A stretch of 64,000 nt of DNA from Pseudomonas lutea (GTDB lineage Bacteria > Pseudomonadota > Gammaproteobacteria > Pseudomonadales > Pseudomonadaceae), in NCBI RefSeq assembly GCF_000759445.1, contig NZ_JRMB01000001.1, forward strand, positions 124,001-188,000. Direction: 5' to 3'. Every line of letters begins with the position of its first letter. The first letter of the stretch is position 1. The notes under the pieces were generated by a model. It had not been told where the DNA came from. It did not search any database and saw only the letters and a program-made list of their open reading frames with translations. Both the position numbers and the translations under genes were made by a program. Positions 54,018-63,460 of the stretch are shown here, in pieces.

Positions 54018-54268
54018 AACACCTGCTTTTTCCTGCAATCCTGCCAATTGGCAACGCCCCTCCAATGGGCGTACTCTGCCAGTGAGGTCGGTGATGCATC
54101 CACCTGAGTTCGCTCACGTGCGCATGCCCGTTTTGTAATAACGCACTGGCTTTATCAGCGACATGCTTGAGTTCCGGGCGGCAGATGACCTGCCGCTTCA
54201 CGCCCCGCCATCGTGGCGTGTTTCGGAATTGTTGAAACTCTATCTATCGTTGCATAGGAGGACGTTTC

Positions 54269-54607
54269 ATGAGCACAGCCTATCAGGAAGACATCAGCAG
54301 CCATGTACTGCGCTGCATGAAAGAAGGCGGTTTCGACTTCGCCCGCATCCACCCCATCGAGTTCTATGCCACGTTTCCGGACGAGGATCGCGCGCGTCAG
54401 GCCGCTGATAAATTCCGTGGGGAATCCGTCAATGTCCAACTCAATGCACGGGAGGACGGTGCCTGGCACCTGGAGCTGAGCAAGGTGATGTACGCGACTT
54501 ACGACGGGATCGGGGACTTCGAGCAGGATTTCCAGACGGCCATTCTGGGTCTGGACGGGGAAGTGGAAGGGTGGGGCGTCAAACAGGAACTCAAGCGTCT
54601 GCATTGA
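54269..54607 (+). CDS. RraB-family protein (ribonuclease E inhibitor-like)
   Basis: A 112-residue acidic protein with the RraB layout: VLRCMKEGGFDFARIHPIEF, YATFPDEDRARQAADKF, then WHLELSKVMYATYDGIGDFE. In E. coli RraB binds RNase E and changes mRNA decay; here that role is inferred from similarity. ATG at 54269 follows AGGAGG. No partner genes are adjacent. Confidence 0.85.
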   Translation: MSTAYQEDISSHVLRCMKEGGFDFARIHPIEFYATFPDEDRARQAADKFRGESVNVQLNAREDGAWHLELSKVMYATYDGIGDFEQDFQTAILGLDGEVEGWGVKQELKRLH

Positions 54608-54706
54608 TATTGGAAGGCACGCTGTCCAGATATCTCCCGTGAGCTTTTTCCGTCCTCGTTCAATGACGAGTCGGAGGCGGGAGATGCACCGCACTGAATC
54701 ACGGAC

Positions 54707-54734
54707 AAAAAAAAGCCGCTCTCATCGGAGCGGC
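54707..54734 (-). terminator. Minus-strand terminator without an obvious gene
   Basis: GCCGCTC (54715-54721) and GAGCGGC (54728-54734) pair over a 6-base loop; on the minus strand eight T follow (A at 54707-54714). No protein gene on the minus strand ends here. The 331 bases from 54735 to 55065 hold no convincing ORF and may encode a small RNA read leftwards into this terminator. Confidence 0.65.
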
Positions 54735-55065
54735 GGAAAGGGAATGGCGGGTGGCGCACTGACGGTGCTGCCGAAATAGTTTCGAAGCCGGCTGCCTTGT
54801 GTGATCTGGCGGCGGGTCTTCGCGATGGGGCGATTATGCGAGTCGGGGCGGGTCGGCGGAAATCGTCTCTCGCTATGCCGTCGATAGTTTTTTCAAGCGT
54901 GGCACGCATCGCTATGAAGCGTGAGCGAGTGGGTGAGGGCGCATCGCGCACAGGAATGGTGCGAGTGGTCTGACTGGTTTAACCAACCCGTTGAAATCTA
55001 AGCGTTTATGCCGATGGCACGGGCCTTGCGAAGGCTCTGATGTCCATGGTGACAAGGAGTACGGC

Positions 55066-56475
55066 ATGATCCGCACCTTTTACGACGAGATGTACGATGC
55101 GGGCGGCGCAGTTCGTCCGCATTACCGGGAATTTGCCCGCTGGTTGGGTGAAGCGCCACCTGAGCTGCTTGCTCAGCGCCGGCGCGAGGCTGACCTTTTG
55201 TTTCATCGCGCCGGGATCACGTTCACGCTGTACGGCGATGAGCAGGGCACTGAAAGGCTCATCCCCTTTGACACCATCCCACGGAGCATTCCGGCCAGTG
55301 AGTGGCGCGTCGTTGAGCGCGGCTGCATTCAGCGCGTCAAGGCGCTGAACATGTTTCTGGCAGACCTTTACCACGATCAGCGCATCATCAAGGCCGGCAT
55401 CATCCCCGCCGAGCAAGTCCTCGCCAACGAGCAGTATCAGTTGGCGATGCAGGGCCTGAATCTTCATCGAGACCTGTATTCGCACATTTCCGGTGTCGAT
55501 CTGGTGCGCGACGGCGACGGCACGTATTACGTGTTGGAAGACAATCTGCGTACGCCCAGCGGCGTCAGTTACATGCTGGAAGACCGCAAAATGATGATGC
55601 GGTTATTCCCCGAGTTGTTCGCGGCGCAACGCATTGCCCCCATCGATCACTACCCGAATCTGCTGCTGGATACCTTGAAAAGCTCCAGCCCGCTGGATAA
55701 TCCGAGCGTCGTGGTACTCACGCCCGGACGCTTTAACAGCGCGTTCTTCGAGCACGCCTTTCTGGCGCGGGAAATGGGCGTCGAGCTGGTCGAAGGCGCC
55801 GATCTGTTCGTGCGCGACGACCGCGTGTTCATGCGTACCACCGATGGCCCCAAAGCGGTGGACGTGATCTACCGCAGGCTCGACGACGCGTTCCTCGATC
55901 CGCTGGCGTTCAACCCCGACTCAATGCTTGGAGTGCCGGGCCTGCTGGCCGCCTATCGTTCCGGCAACGTGGTGCTGGCCAACGCCATTGGCACCGGGGT
56001 CGCTGACGACAAGTCGGTTTACCCTTTCGTGACTGACATGATTCGTTTCTACCTCGACGAAGAGCCGATCCTCAAGAACGTGCCGACCTGGCAGTGTCGC
56101 AAGCCCGAGGAACTGTCTCACGTGCTCGCCAATCTGGGCGATCTGGTCGTCAAGGAAACCCAGGGCTCCGGTGGCTACGGCATGCTGGTCGGCCCTGCCG
56201 CCACGGCCGCTGAAATCGAGTCCTTCCGGGCGCGGCTCAAGGCCAAGCCCCATGCGTACATCGCGCAACCGACTTTGTGTCTGTCAACCTGCCCGACCTT
56301 CGTCGAAAACGGCATCGCCCCTCGTCACATTGACCTTCGCCCCTTCGTTCTGGCCGGCCGCGAGACCCGTGTAGTGCCCGGTGGCCTCACGCGCGTTGCC
56401 CTGCGCGAAGGGTCGCTGGTGGTGAATTCGTCGCAGGGTGGCGGGACCAAAGACACCTGGGTGGTCGAGGATTAA
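55066..56475 (+). CDS. Circularly permuted ATP-grasp family protein
   Basis: A 469-residue cytoplasmic protein of the DUF404/407 (CP_ATPgrasp) type. FYDEMYDAGGAVRPHYREFA opens the domain; ATP-grasp elements include YYVLEDNLRTPSGVSYMLED, LVVKETQGSGGYGMLVGP and RHIDLRPFVLAG. It is expected to form amide bonds with amino acid or peptide substrates using ATP; none is proved. ATG at 55066 has AAGGAG six bases upstream. First gene of a tight three-gene operon with the alpha-E and transglutaminase-like proteins. Confidence 0.92.
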   Translation: MIRTFYDEMYDAGGAVRPHYREFARWLGEAPPELLAQRRREADLLFHRAGITFTLYGDEQGTERLIPFDTIPRSIPASEWRVVERGCIQRVKALNMFLADLYHDQRIIKAGIIPAEQVLANEQYQLAMQGLNLHRDLYSHISGVDLVRDGDGTYYVLEDNLRTPSGVSYMLEDRKMMMRLFPELFAAQRIAPIDHYPNLLLDTLKSSSPLDNPSVVVLTPGRFNSAFFEHAFLAREMGVELVEGADLFVRDDRVFMRTTDGPKAVDVIYRRLDDAFLDPLAFNPDSMLGVPGLLAAYRSGNVVLANAIGTGVADDKSVYPFVTDMIRFYLDEEPILKNVPTWQCRKPEELSHVLANLGDLVVKETQGSGGYGMLVGPAATAAEIESFRARLKAKPHAYIAQPTLCLSTCPTFVENGIAPRHIDLRPFVLAGRETRVVPGGLTRVALREGSLVVNSSQGGGTKDTWVVED

Positions 56476-56487
56476 GGATGCCTGCCA

Positions 56488-57447
56488 ATGCTAAGTAGAA
56501 CTGCCTCGGATCTGTACTGGATGTCGCGTTACCTTGAGCGCGCCGAAAACCTGGCGCGGATGCTCGACGTCAGTTATTCGCTGTCGCTGATGCCACAGGA
56601 CGGACGCGGGGATGGCCTTAATGAAATGGCCATGCCCTTGTTGATCACCGGAACCCTGGACGATTACCTGGAGCGCCACGGCGACTTGCACGCCGAGCGC
56701 TTGCTGCACTTTTTTGCCCTGGACGCGGCCAACCCCGCGAGTATCTTCAGCTGCCTCGGCGCTGCGCGGGCCAGCGCCCATGCCGTGCGTGGGCGTATTA
56801 CTGCGGACATGTGGGAGAACATCAACGCCACCTACCTGGAAATTCGCGGCATCGCGGAGCAGGGCCTGAGCCGCTATGGCATGAGCCGTTTCTGCGAATG
56901 GGTCAAGGAGCGTTCGCACCTGTTCCGTGGGGCCACTTACGGCACCATCATGCGCAACGACGCTTTCCGCTTCATTCGTCTCGGCACCTTCATCGAACGC
57001 GCCGACAACACGCTGCGCATGCTCGACGCGCGTTACGAGATGCTGGAGCTTCGCGGTCCTTCTGCCAATGCCGCAGCGGACAGTTCAGCGGCGGGTTATT
57101 ACCAATGGAGTGCGTTGTTGCGCGCGTTGTCCTCCTTTGAGGCCTACACGGAGGTGTATCGCGATGCGCCCGGTGCGCGGCAGGTTGCAGAACTGCTGTT
57201 GTTGCGAGCCGATATCCCGCGTTCGTTACGCGCCTGCCTGGAGGAACTGGACCTCATTCTTGCCAGCCTGCCGGGCGCCAATGGCCGTCCCGCGCAGCGG
57301 CTGGCAGCCGAGCTGGACGCTCGCCTTCGCTACACCGGCATCGACGAAATCCTCGATGAAGGCCTGCATGAGTGGTTGAACGAATTCATTCCACTTCTGG
57401 CCCAACTGGGTAGCGTCATTCACACTTCTTACCTGGAGGCTGCATGA
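56488..57447 (+). CDS. Alpha-E domain protein (DUF403)
   Basis: A 319-residue all-helical protein. The start MLSRTASDLYWMSRYLERAE, then NLARMLD, is diagnostic for the alpha-E family, as are RFIRLGTFIERADNTLRMLD and the repeated helical layout. It always accompanies circularly permuted ATP-grasp proteins and has no known activity of its own; it may be a scaffold or hold the peptide substrate. Twelve bases after the ATP-grasp gene, with AAGGA upstream, and its stop overlaps the next start. Confidence 0.92.
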   Translation: MLSRTASDLYWMSRYLERAENLARMLDVSYSLSLMPQDGRGDGLNEMAMPLLITGTLDDYLERHGDLHAERLLHFFALDAANPASIFSCLGAARASAHAVRGRITADMWENINATYLEIRGIAEQGLSRYGMSRFCEWVKERSHLFRGATYGTIMRNDAFRFIRLGTFIERADNTLRMLDARYEMLELRGPSANAAADSSAAGYYQWSALLRALSSFEAYTEVYRDAPGARQVAELLLLRADIPRSLRACLEELDLILASLPGANGRPAQRLAAELDARLRYTGIDEILDEGLHEWLNEFIPLLAQLGSVIHTSYLEAA

Positions 57448-58292
57448 GAATCTCAATTAGCCACGAGACCACCTATCACTACGACGATCAGGTCCGCGCC
57501 AGCATCCAGTATTTGCGTTTGACCCCCCATGACAGCGAGCGCCAGCAAGTCTTGAGCTGGGAACTGGCGCTGCCGCGTCCGGTGCGTGCGCAAATCGATC
57601 CGTTCGGCAACATCCTCCACGTGCTGACCCTGGACGAACCCCACGAGGCCATCGTGATTGGGGCTCGGGGCCAGGTTGAGATCGATGAGAAGCGTGAGGC
57701 TGAACACGAAACCCAGTCTTCACTGCCGTTCCTGCGCTTTACCCGGCTGACTGAAGCCGACGAAGCGATTCGCGCCTTCGCCGTGGCGCAGACGCACGCA
57801 CGCACCGACCGCACGGCGCTCATCGATATGATGCACGCGCTCAACGAGCACATTGCGTACACCCCTGGGGTGACCGCCGTCGACACCTGCGCTGCCCAGG
57901 CCTTCGCCAGCCGCGCCGGGGTCTGTCAGGACCATACCCATGCGTTCCTGGCCTGCGCCCGCAGTCTGGGGGTGCCGGCCCGCTATGTTTCGGGTTATCT
58001 GTACAGCGACAGCAGCGAACACCTGTCCAGCCACGCATGGGCAGAGGCATGGATCGACGACGCCTGGTACAGCTTCGATGTGACCAACCAGTTGGCGATC
58101 CCGCAGCGGCACCTCAAGCTGGCGGTCGGCCTGGATTATCTGGATGCCTGTCCGGTTCGCGGCATGCGCCGTGGCGGCGGCTGCGAGCAGATGCACGCCA
58201 AGGTTGTCGTATCGCCCACTGCGCCGATCGCGGTCCCGTCTGCGCCCGAAAAGACTGCTGCGCCCATGATCCAGGTGCAGCGTCAGGGTTGA
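57444..58292 (+). CDS. Transglutaminase-like protease-fold protein
   Basis: A 282-residue protein: N-terminal transglutaminase-associated beta domain (MRISISHETTYHYDDQVRAS, QYLRLTPHDS) and a papain-like transglutaminase core with catalytic Cys161 (AGVCQDHTHAFLAC), His198 (SHAWAEAWID) and Asp212 (YSFDVTN). It could hydrolyse or form amide bonds on the product of the ATP-grasp partner. The ATG overlaps the alpha-E stop (ATGA). No signal peptide, so all three gene products act in the cytoplasm. Confidence 0.92.
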   Translation: MRISISHETTYHYDDQVRASIQYLRLTPHDSERQQVLSWELALPRPVRAQIDPFGNILHVLTLDEPHEAIVIGARGQVEIDEKREAEHETQSSLPFLRFTRLTEADEAIRAFAVAQTHARTDRTALIDMMHALNEHIAYTPGVTAVDTCAAQAFASRAGVCQDHTHAFLACARSLGVPARYVSGYLYSDSSEHLSSHAWAEAWIDDAWYSFDVTNQLAIPQRHLKLAVGLDYLDACPVRGMRRGGGCEQMHAKVVVSPTAPIAVPSAPEKTAAPMIQVQRQG

Positions 58293-58493
58293 GGAAGTTC
58301 GGTCGGGCGTACCGACCGCCACTTGCTTTCAGCAATGCCCATCGACTCGCCACGTCCTCGATGAACAGCCGTGCAGGCCTGCCGGCTGGTACTCATTCGT
58401 TTTGAGCTACTCGCAAGTACGTGCACACCGAGAACGCTGCCTGCGCAATGCAGTCATCGGCGTGATCGGAGCACGAGCTTGCCGCCGGGAGGC

Positions 58494-58589
58494 TCAGCCA
58501 AACAATCGGGTGAGGTTTGGCAATATGAGGAGCAGGGTCGTCGCGAAAACAATCAACCCGGCCTGACGAATTTTTGAGCGCTTGAACAT
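58494..58589 (-). CDS. 31-residue single-helix membrane peptide
   Basis: A very short gene. From ATG at 58589 the product begins MFKRSKIRQAGLIVFATTLL and ends ILPNLTRLFG before TGA at 58494-58496: a basic N-terminus, one hydrophobic helix, and a short polar end. The ribosome binding site AAAAGG lies eight to nine bases upstream, and the composition is that of genuine bacterial small membrane proteins. I believe closely similar peptides occur in other Pseudomonas. Function unknown; it converges with the ATP-grasp operon. Confidence 0.6.
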   Translation of the reverse strand: MFKRSKIRQAGLIVFATTLLLILPNLTRLFG

Positions 58590-59076
58590 AGTAGATGCCT
58601 TTTCTTGTTATTCCTGAGCGACAGAAACCCACAGGCTTCGGGGATGACCAAAGCGAAGGGTTGGCAAAGGTGAGGCAAAAGAGCAGGTTTCCCGGTCAGC
58701 AGACCGTGGACGACAGGCGCTTGATGAATCGATTTTGTTATCGCGCCACTGCTACTGACTTAACCTTAGAGCCCACGTGCCGCGCGGCTTAGATCGTTAT
58801 GAGCTGGACAGCCGGTTTCTCATAACCGAGATGTTTTTTGGCGAATTGCTATCACGCATACATTCCCCTCCTAGACGCCTTCACCGTTTACCGCCATTGT
58901 TCGTTACCTTGCTACCGTTCGTCTGAGTCCGAAACTTCTCACAACCAGCTACCCTATCAAGCGGTTCGGCAGCGACGGTCGCGCAGTGAGAGATAGACGC
59001 CAGTCAAACATCAAGGCAGCAGCGTGATGACAATCGTGCTGTCAGTGAACGAAAAAAGTGGGTTAGCGAGGACAGG
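58590..59076. other. Long intergenic region before the thiolase gene
   Basis: No gene seen in 487 bases. It must contain the promoters of the small membrane peptide (leftwards) and of the beta-oxidation pair (rightwards). I looked for a PsrA-type GAAAC...GTTTC operator and saw none. Confidence 0.4.
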
Positions 59077-60282
59077 ATGACCGAAGCGTTTATTTATGAT
59101 GCTCTGCGCACGCCGCGTGGCAGAGGCAAGCCGGACGGCGCGCTGTACAGCGTGAAACCAGTGGATCTGGTGACCGGGCTGCTGAAGGAGCTGCAACTGC
59201 GCAGTCATCTGGACACGGCCCTGGTCGACGACATTGTGCTGGGCTGCGTGACCCCGATCGGCGAACAGGGGGCTAACATCGCCAGAACGGCCGCGCTGGT
59301 GGCTGACTGGTCGACGCGAGTCGCCGGGCTGCAGGTCAACCGGTTCTGCGCCTCCGGCCTTGAGGCGGTGAACCTGGGCGCGATGAAAATCCGCTCCGGC
59401 TTCGAGGACCTCGTGGTGGTCGGCGGGGTGGAATCGATGTCGCGCGTGCCAATGGGCAGCGATGGCGGTGCATGGATGGGAGATCCGCACACCAACCTGC
59501 ACACTCAGTACACCCCGCAGGGCATTGGCGCTGACCTGATAGCCACGCTGGAAGGTTTCAGTCGCGAAGACGTTGACGCCTTTGCGCTGGGCTCGCAGCG
59601 CAAGGCCGCACAGGCCCAGGCGAGCGGCGCGTTTCGCCGTTCGCTGGTGACGGTGCGCGACCAGAACGGCATGCTCTTGCTCGACCATGACGAGTGCATT
59701 CGACCGGACACTTCGCTGGAAGCGCTATCCAGCCTGCGGCCCAGCTTTGCGAACATCGGCAAAATGGGTTACGACGCCACAGCGCTGCGCGTCTACAGCC
59801 ACGTCGAACGCATCGAGCACGTGCACACGCCCGGCAACAGTTCGGGCATCGTCGATGGCGCTGCATTGATGCTGCTGGGCACCGCACACATCGGTCAGTC
59901 TCTTGGGCTCAGGCCGCGTGCGCGCATCGTCATGACCGCCGTGACCGGTACCGATCCCACCATCATGCTGACCGGGCCTGCGCCTGCCGCGCTCAAGGCT
60001 CTGGCGCGGGCCGGGCTTGTGCTGGATGACATCGACCTGTTCGAGGTCAACGAGGCCTTTGCATCAGTGGTGCTCAAATTCATCAAGGACACCGGGGTCG
60101 ACCCCGACAAGGTCAACGTCAATGGCGGATCCATTGCCCTCGGTCATCCACTCGGGGCCACCGGCTGCATCATGCTGGGCACCTTGCTCGACGAGCTGGA
60201 GGCCCGGCAGCTGCGTTATGGTCTGGCGACCTTGTGCGTCGGAGCCGGCATGGGCATTGCGACGATCATCGAGCGGGTATGA
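59077..60282 (+). CDS. Acetyl-CoA C-acyltransferase (3-ketoacyl-CoA thiolase)
   Basis: A 401-residue thiolase. Nucleophile Cys91 ([13 protein letters not shown]), His357 ([11 protein letters not shown]) and the second Cys387 (TLCVGAGMG) are all present. It splits 3-ketoacyl-CoA with CoA, the last step of beta-oxidation, or acts in reverse on acetyl-CoA. ATG at 59077 follows GAGGACAGG. It is followed after 64 bases by a FadJ-like multifunctional enzyme, so together they make a second, FadIJ-like degradative pair rather than the main fadBA operon. Confidence 0.93.
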   Translation: MTEAFIYDALRTPRGRGKPDGALYSVKPVDLVTGLLKELQLRSHLDTALVDDIVLGCVTPIGEQGANIARTAALVADWSTRVAGLQVNRFCASGLEAVNLGAMKIRSGFEDLVVVGGVESMSRVPMGSDGGAWMGDPHTNLHTQYTPQGIGADLIATLEGFSREDVDAFALGSQRKAAQAQASGAFRRSLVTVRDQNGMLLLDHDECIRPDTSLEALSSLRPSFANIGKMGYDATALRVYSHVERIEHVHTPGNSSGIVDGAALMLLGTAHIGQSLGLRPRARIVMTAVTGTDPTIMLTGPAPAALKALARAGLVLDDIDLFEVNEAFASVVLKFIKDTGVDPDKVNVNGGSIALGHPLGATGCIMLGTLLDELEARQLRYGLATLCVGAGMGIATIIERV

Positions 60283-60346
60283 GCATGAACCCCGCGCACT
60301 TGACCGCACGCGTGTATCCGCAAACAGTTTCAGGAAGAACGACCGT

Positions 60347-62494
60347 ATGACCGACGCCATTCGCTACGAAACGGGGGCCGATCAGATTGTCACGTTGACC
60401 CTCGACATGCCCGGCCAGCAAGCCAACACCATGAACGCCGCTTACCGTCAGGCCATGGCTGACATTCTGGAGCGCCTGCAGGCCGATAAGGCATTCATCG
60501 CCGGGGTCATCATCCGCTCGGCAAAAAAGACGTTCTTCGCCGGGGGCGACCTCAACGAGCTGGGCCAGGTCGATGCGTCCCGTGCCGCCGGGTTTTATCA
60601 AATGACCATGGGCATCAAGGCCCAGCTTCGCCAGTTGGAAACGCTCGGCAAACCCGTCGTCGCTGCCATAGAAGGCGCGGCGCTGGGCGGTGGGTTGGAG
60701 TTGTGCCTGGCCTGTCATCATCGCATTGCCCTGAAGGGCAGCCACGTCAGGCTGGGACTGCCGGAGGTCACCCTTGGCTTGCTGCCTGGAGGCGGCGGGA
60801 CAGTGAGGCTGGTGCGCATGCTGGGGCTGGAGAAGGCCTTGCCGTTGCTGATGGAGGGGCGCGCGCTGAGTGCAGAACTTGCCCTGGAAACAGGTGTGAT
60901 CGATCAGATTGCCAGCGACGCCGACGACCTGCTGGCCAAGGCACGGGCATGGATCGTCGCCAATCCGGCCCCGCTCAAAGCGTGGGATCAGCCCGGCTTC
61001 GAGTTGCCCGGTGGCACGCCAGCGAACCCGAAGGTCGCGCAGATGCTGGCCATTGCGCCCGCCATACTGCGCAGCAAAACCCAGGGCTGCTACCCGGCGC
61101 CGGAAAAGATTCTCGCCGCGGCGGTGGAAGGTGCCCAGGTGGACTTCCACACCGCCGAAAAGATCGAGGCGCGGTATTTTACCGAGCTGGCCATTGGTCC
61201 CATCGCCAAAAACATGATCGGCAGTTGGTTTCAGCTCAATCAAGTCAAGGCGATCGAGGGCCGACCCAAGGCGCCGCCGGTGTTTCATATGCGCAAAGTC
61301 GGCATTCTGGGTGCTGGCCAGATGGGCGGCGGGATCGCTTATGTCACCGCGATGGCAGGCGTCAATGTGATCCTCAAGGACCTCAATCTGGCGGCCGCGC
61401 AGAAGGGCAAAGACCACTCCGTACGACTTCTGGACCGTCAGGTTGCCGCAGGACGCCTTACCGAGGCTCAGCGCGACGCGGTGCTGGCGCGGATCAAGCC
61501 CACCGGTCGCGACAGTGATCTGGAGGGTTGCGACCTGATCATCGAGGCGGTGGCCGAAGACCGCGAACTGAAAGCGCAGGTCAGCGCCGCAGCCGAGCAG
61601 GTGGTGGTGCCCAATGCAGTGATCGCCTCCACCACCTCGACGCTGCCGATTACCGGCCTGGCCAGCGCAATCAGCCGGCAGGAGCGGTTCGTCGGTCTGC
61701 ACTTTTTCAACCCCGTGGAAAAGATGCGCCTGGTGGAGATCGTGAAAGGCGCGCGCACCAACGACATGACCCTGGCCCGTGCGTTTGATTTCGTTCGGCA
61801 AGTGGGCAAAACAGCCCTCCTTGTGAACGACACGCGCAGCTTTTTCACTTCGCGTGTATTCACTGCGTTCGCAGACGAGGGTATTGCGATGGTCGGCGAA
61901 GGGGTAAGTGCGCCGATGATCGAAACCGAGGCGCGCAAGGCCGGGATGCCCGCAGGCCCGCTGGCGATGTCGGATGCGGTGTCGTTGAGGCTGATGAGCG
62001 ACATTCGCCAGCAGACCCGCAAGGACCTCGCTGGACAAGGAGCTGACATTGAGGTCAGAGCACATCCGGCCGACGCGGTGATTGAGCAGTTATTGAGCGA
62101 GCATGGCCGTACAGGCAAAGCCGGCGGTGGCGGGTTTTACGATTACCCCGACGCCGCGCCCAGGCATTTGTGGCCGCCGTTGAAACTTCGTTTCGAAAAG
62201 CCCGAGGCGCACATCAGCGGTCAGGACATTCGCGACCGGTTGCTGTTTATTCAGGCCCTGGAGACCGTTCGCTGCCTGGAGGAGGGCGTCGTGCGCTCAA
62301 CCGCCGACGCGAACATCGGATCAATGTTGGGTGTCGGTTTTCCTGCATGGAGCGGAGGAGCGTTGCAGTTCATCAATCAATACGGTTTGAAAGCCTTCAT
62401 TACCCGCGCCCGCGCCCTGGCCGAGCGTTATGGTGAGCGCTTCCAGCCGCCGGCCCTGCTGCTGGAAAAGGCAGAAGAGGGGGCGCGGTTTTAA
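60347..62494 (+). CDS. Multifunctional enoyl-CoA hydratase / 3-hydroxyacyl-CoA dehydrogenase (FadB/FadJ type)
   Basis: A 715-residue beta-oxidation enzyme. Residues 1-190 are the crotonase domain (SAKKTFFAGGDLNELG and IEGAALGGGLELCLACHHRI, LPEVTLGLLPGGGGTVRL). The 3-hydroxyacyl-CoA dehydrogenase follows from about 318 (VGILGAGQMGGGIAYVTAMA, then HFFNPVEKMRLVEIV with the catalytic His), and its C-terminal helical domain ends the chain. ATG at 60347 has AGGAAG nine bases upstream. Upstream in-frame sequence lies within the thiolase gene. It works on the same acyl-CoA chain as the thiolase. Confidence 0.93.
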   Translation: MTDAIRYETGADQIVTLTLDMPGQQANTMNAAYRQAMADILERLQADKAFIAGVIIRSAKKTFFAGGDLNELGQVDASRAAGFYQMTMGIKAQLRQLETLGKPVVAAIEGAALGGGLELCLACHHRIALKGSHVRLGLPEVTLGLLPGGGGTVRLVRMLGLEKALPLLMEGRALSAELALETGVIDQIASDADDLLAKARAWIVANPAPLKAWDQPGFELPGGTPANPKVAQMLAIAPAILRSKTQGCYPAPEKILAAAVEGAQVDFHTAEKIEARYFTELAIGPIAKNMIGSWFQLNQVKAIEGRPKAPPVFHMRKVGILGAGQMGGGIAYVTAMAGVNVILKDLNLAAAQKGKDHSVRLLDRQVAAGRLTEAQRDAVLARIKPTGRDSDLEGCDLIIEAVAEDRELKAQVSAAAEQVVVPNAVIASTTSTLPITGLASAISRQERFVGLHFFNPVEKMRLVEIVKGARTNDMTLARAFDFVRQVGKTALLVNDTRSFFTSRVFTAFADEGIAMVGEGVSAPMIETEARKAGMPAGPLAMSDAVSLRLMSDIRQQTRKDLAGQGADIEVRAHPADAVIEQLLSEHGRTGKAGGGGFYDYPDAAPRHLWPPLKLRFEKPEAHISGQDIRDRLLFIQALETVRCLEEGVVRSTADANIGSMLGVGFPAWSGGALQFINQYGLKAFITRARALAERYGERFQPPALLLEKAEEGARF

Positions 62495-62655
62495 TAACCG
62501 GCCTGAGATGCGCCCACGGCTGCGTCGCACCTTCAAATGAAGGCGCAACGGCGTGCGGTTGACAGGGCGCGCAACCCAACTGGGCCTTGCCTTGCCCGGG
62601 CCTTCAAGGCAGGCTTGGGCCCTGCATTTTTGCCTTTTCCGCTTCAGGGATTTAT

Positions 62656-63378
62656 ATGTCGTTACGCATCTGCATTCTGGAAACCGACGTCCTTCGCCCG
62701 GAACTGGTTGATCAGTACCAGGGTTATGGGCGGATGTTCGAAAGGCTTTTCGCACGTCAGCCGATTCCTGCCGAATTCGTCGTCTACAACGTCATGCAAG
62801 GCGACTATCCGCCTGATGAAGAGCAGTTCGACGCCTACCTGATCACCGGGTCCAAGGCTGATTCCTTCGGCACTGACCCATGGATCGAAACCCTGAAAAC
62901 CTATTTGCTCGAACGCTACAAACGTGGCGACAAGCTGCTGGGCGTGTGCTTTGGCCATCAGTTGCTGGCGCTGCTGCTGGGTGGCAAGACCGAGCGGGCC
63001 ACGCAAGGCTGGGGTGTGGGCATCCATCACTACAACCTGGCGCCGACCGAGCCCTGGATGACGCCTGCGGTGGATAAGCTCACGCTGCTGATCAGCCATC
63101 AGGATCAGGTCACGGCGCTGCCTGAAGGCGCGACAGTCATCGCTTCCAGCGACTTCTGTCCGCTCGCGGCGTATTACATCGGCGATCAGGTGCTGTGCTT
63201 TCAGGGGCACCCGGAATTCATCCACGACTATTCCCGGACGCTGCTCGACATCCGCCAGGACGCGTTGGGTGAGCAGGTCTATGGCAAAGGTATCGCAAGC
63301 CTGGAGGAAGACCACCACGGCACGGCCGTTGCGGAATGGATGATGAGGTTCGTCGCCAACAAGCGTCCAGCAGTCTGA
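62656..63378 (+). CDS. Class I glutamine amidotransferase-like protein
   Basis: A 240-residue GATase1-fold protein. The triad is complete: Cys98 (GVCFGHQLLA), His185 and Glu187 (FQGHPEF). It resembles the stand-alone GuaA-N-like proteins, some of which are gamma-glutamyl-polyamine or peptide hydrolases. A true amidotransferase would need a synthase partner, which is not adjacent. ATG at 62656 follows AGGGA. The 161 bases before it have no gene. It converges with the CorA-type gene. Confidence 0.9.
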   Translation: MSLRICILETDVLRPELVDQYQGYGRMFERLFARQPIPAEFVVYNVMQGDYPPDEEQFDAYLITGSKADSFGTDPWIETLKTYLLERYKRGDKLLGVCFGHQLLALLLGGKTERATQGWGVGIHHYNLAPTEPWMTPAVDKLTLLISHQDQVTALPEGATVIASSDFCPLAAYYIGDQVLCFQGHPEFIHDYSRTLLDIRQDALGEQVYGKGIASLEEDHHGTAVAEWMMRFVANKRPAV

Positions 63379-63460
63379 TGCGCAACCCGGCGCTCGCGGG
63401 CGCCGGACGTGCCCGGTTTACGCCAGGCGGTAAGCAGCGAGGCGGTTTGCAGCCAGGCTC

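Noticed and set aside
54499..54951. Minus-strand open frame of 150 codons after the RraB-like gene
   Set aside because: It overlaps the coding end of the RraB-like gene, runs through the terminator hairpin, and has Ser/Arg/Pro-rich random composition.
60017..60346. In-frame 5' extension of the FadJ-like gene inside the thiolase gene
   Set aside because: Composition is rich in Ser, Cys and Trp with no crotonase homology; the ATG at 60347 fits the family start.
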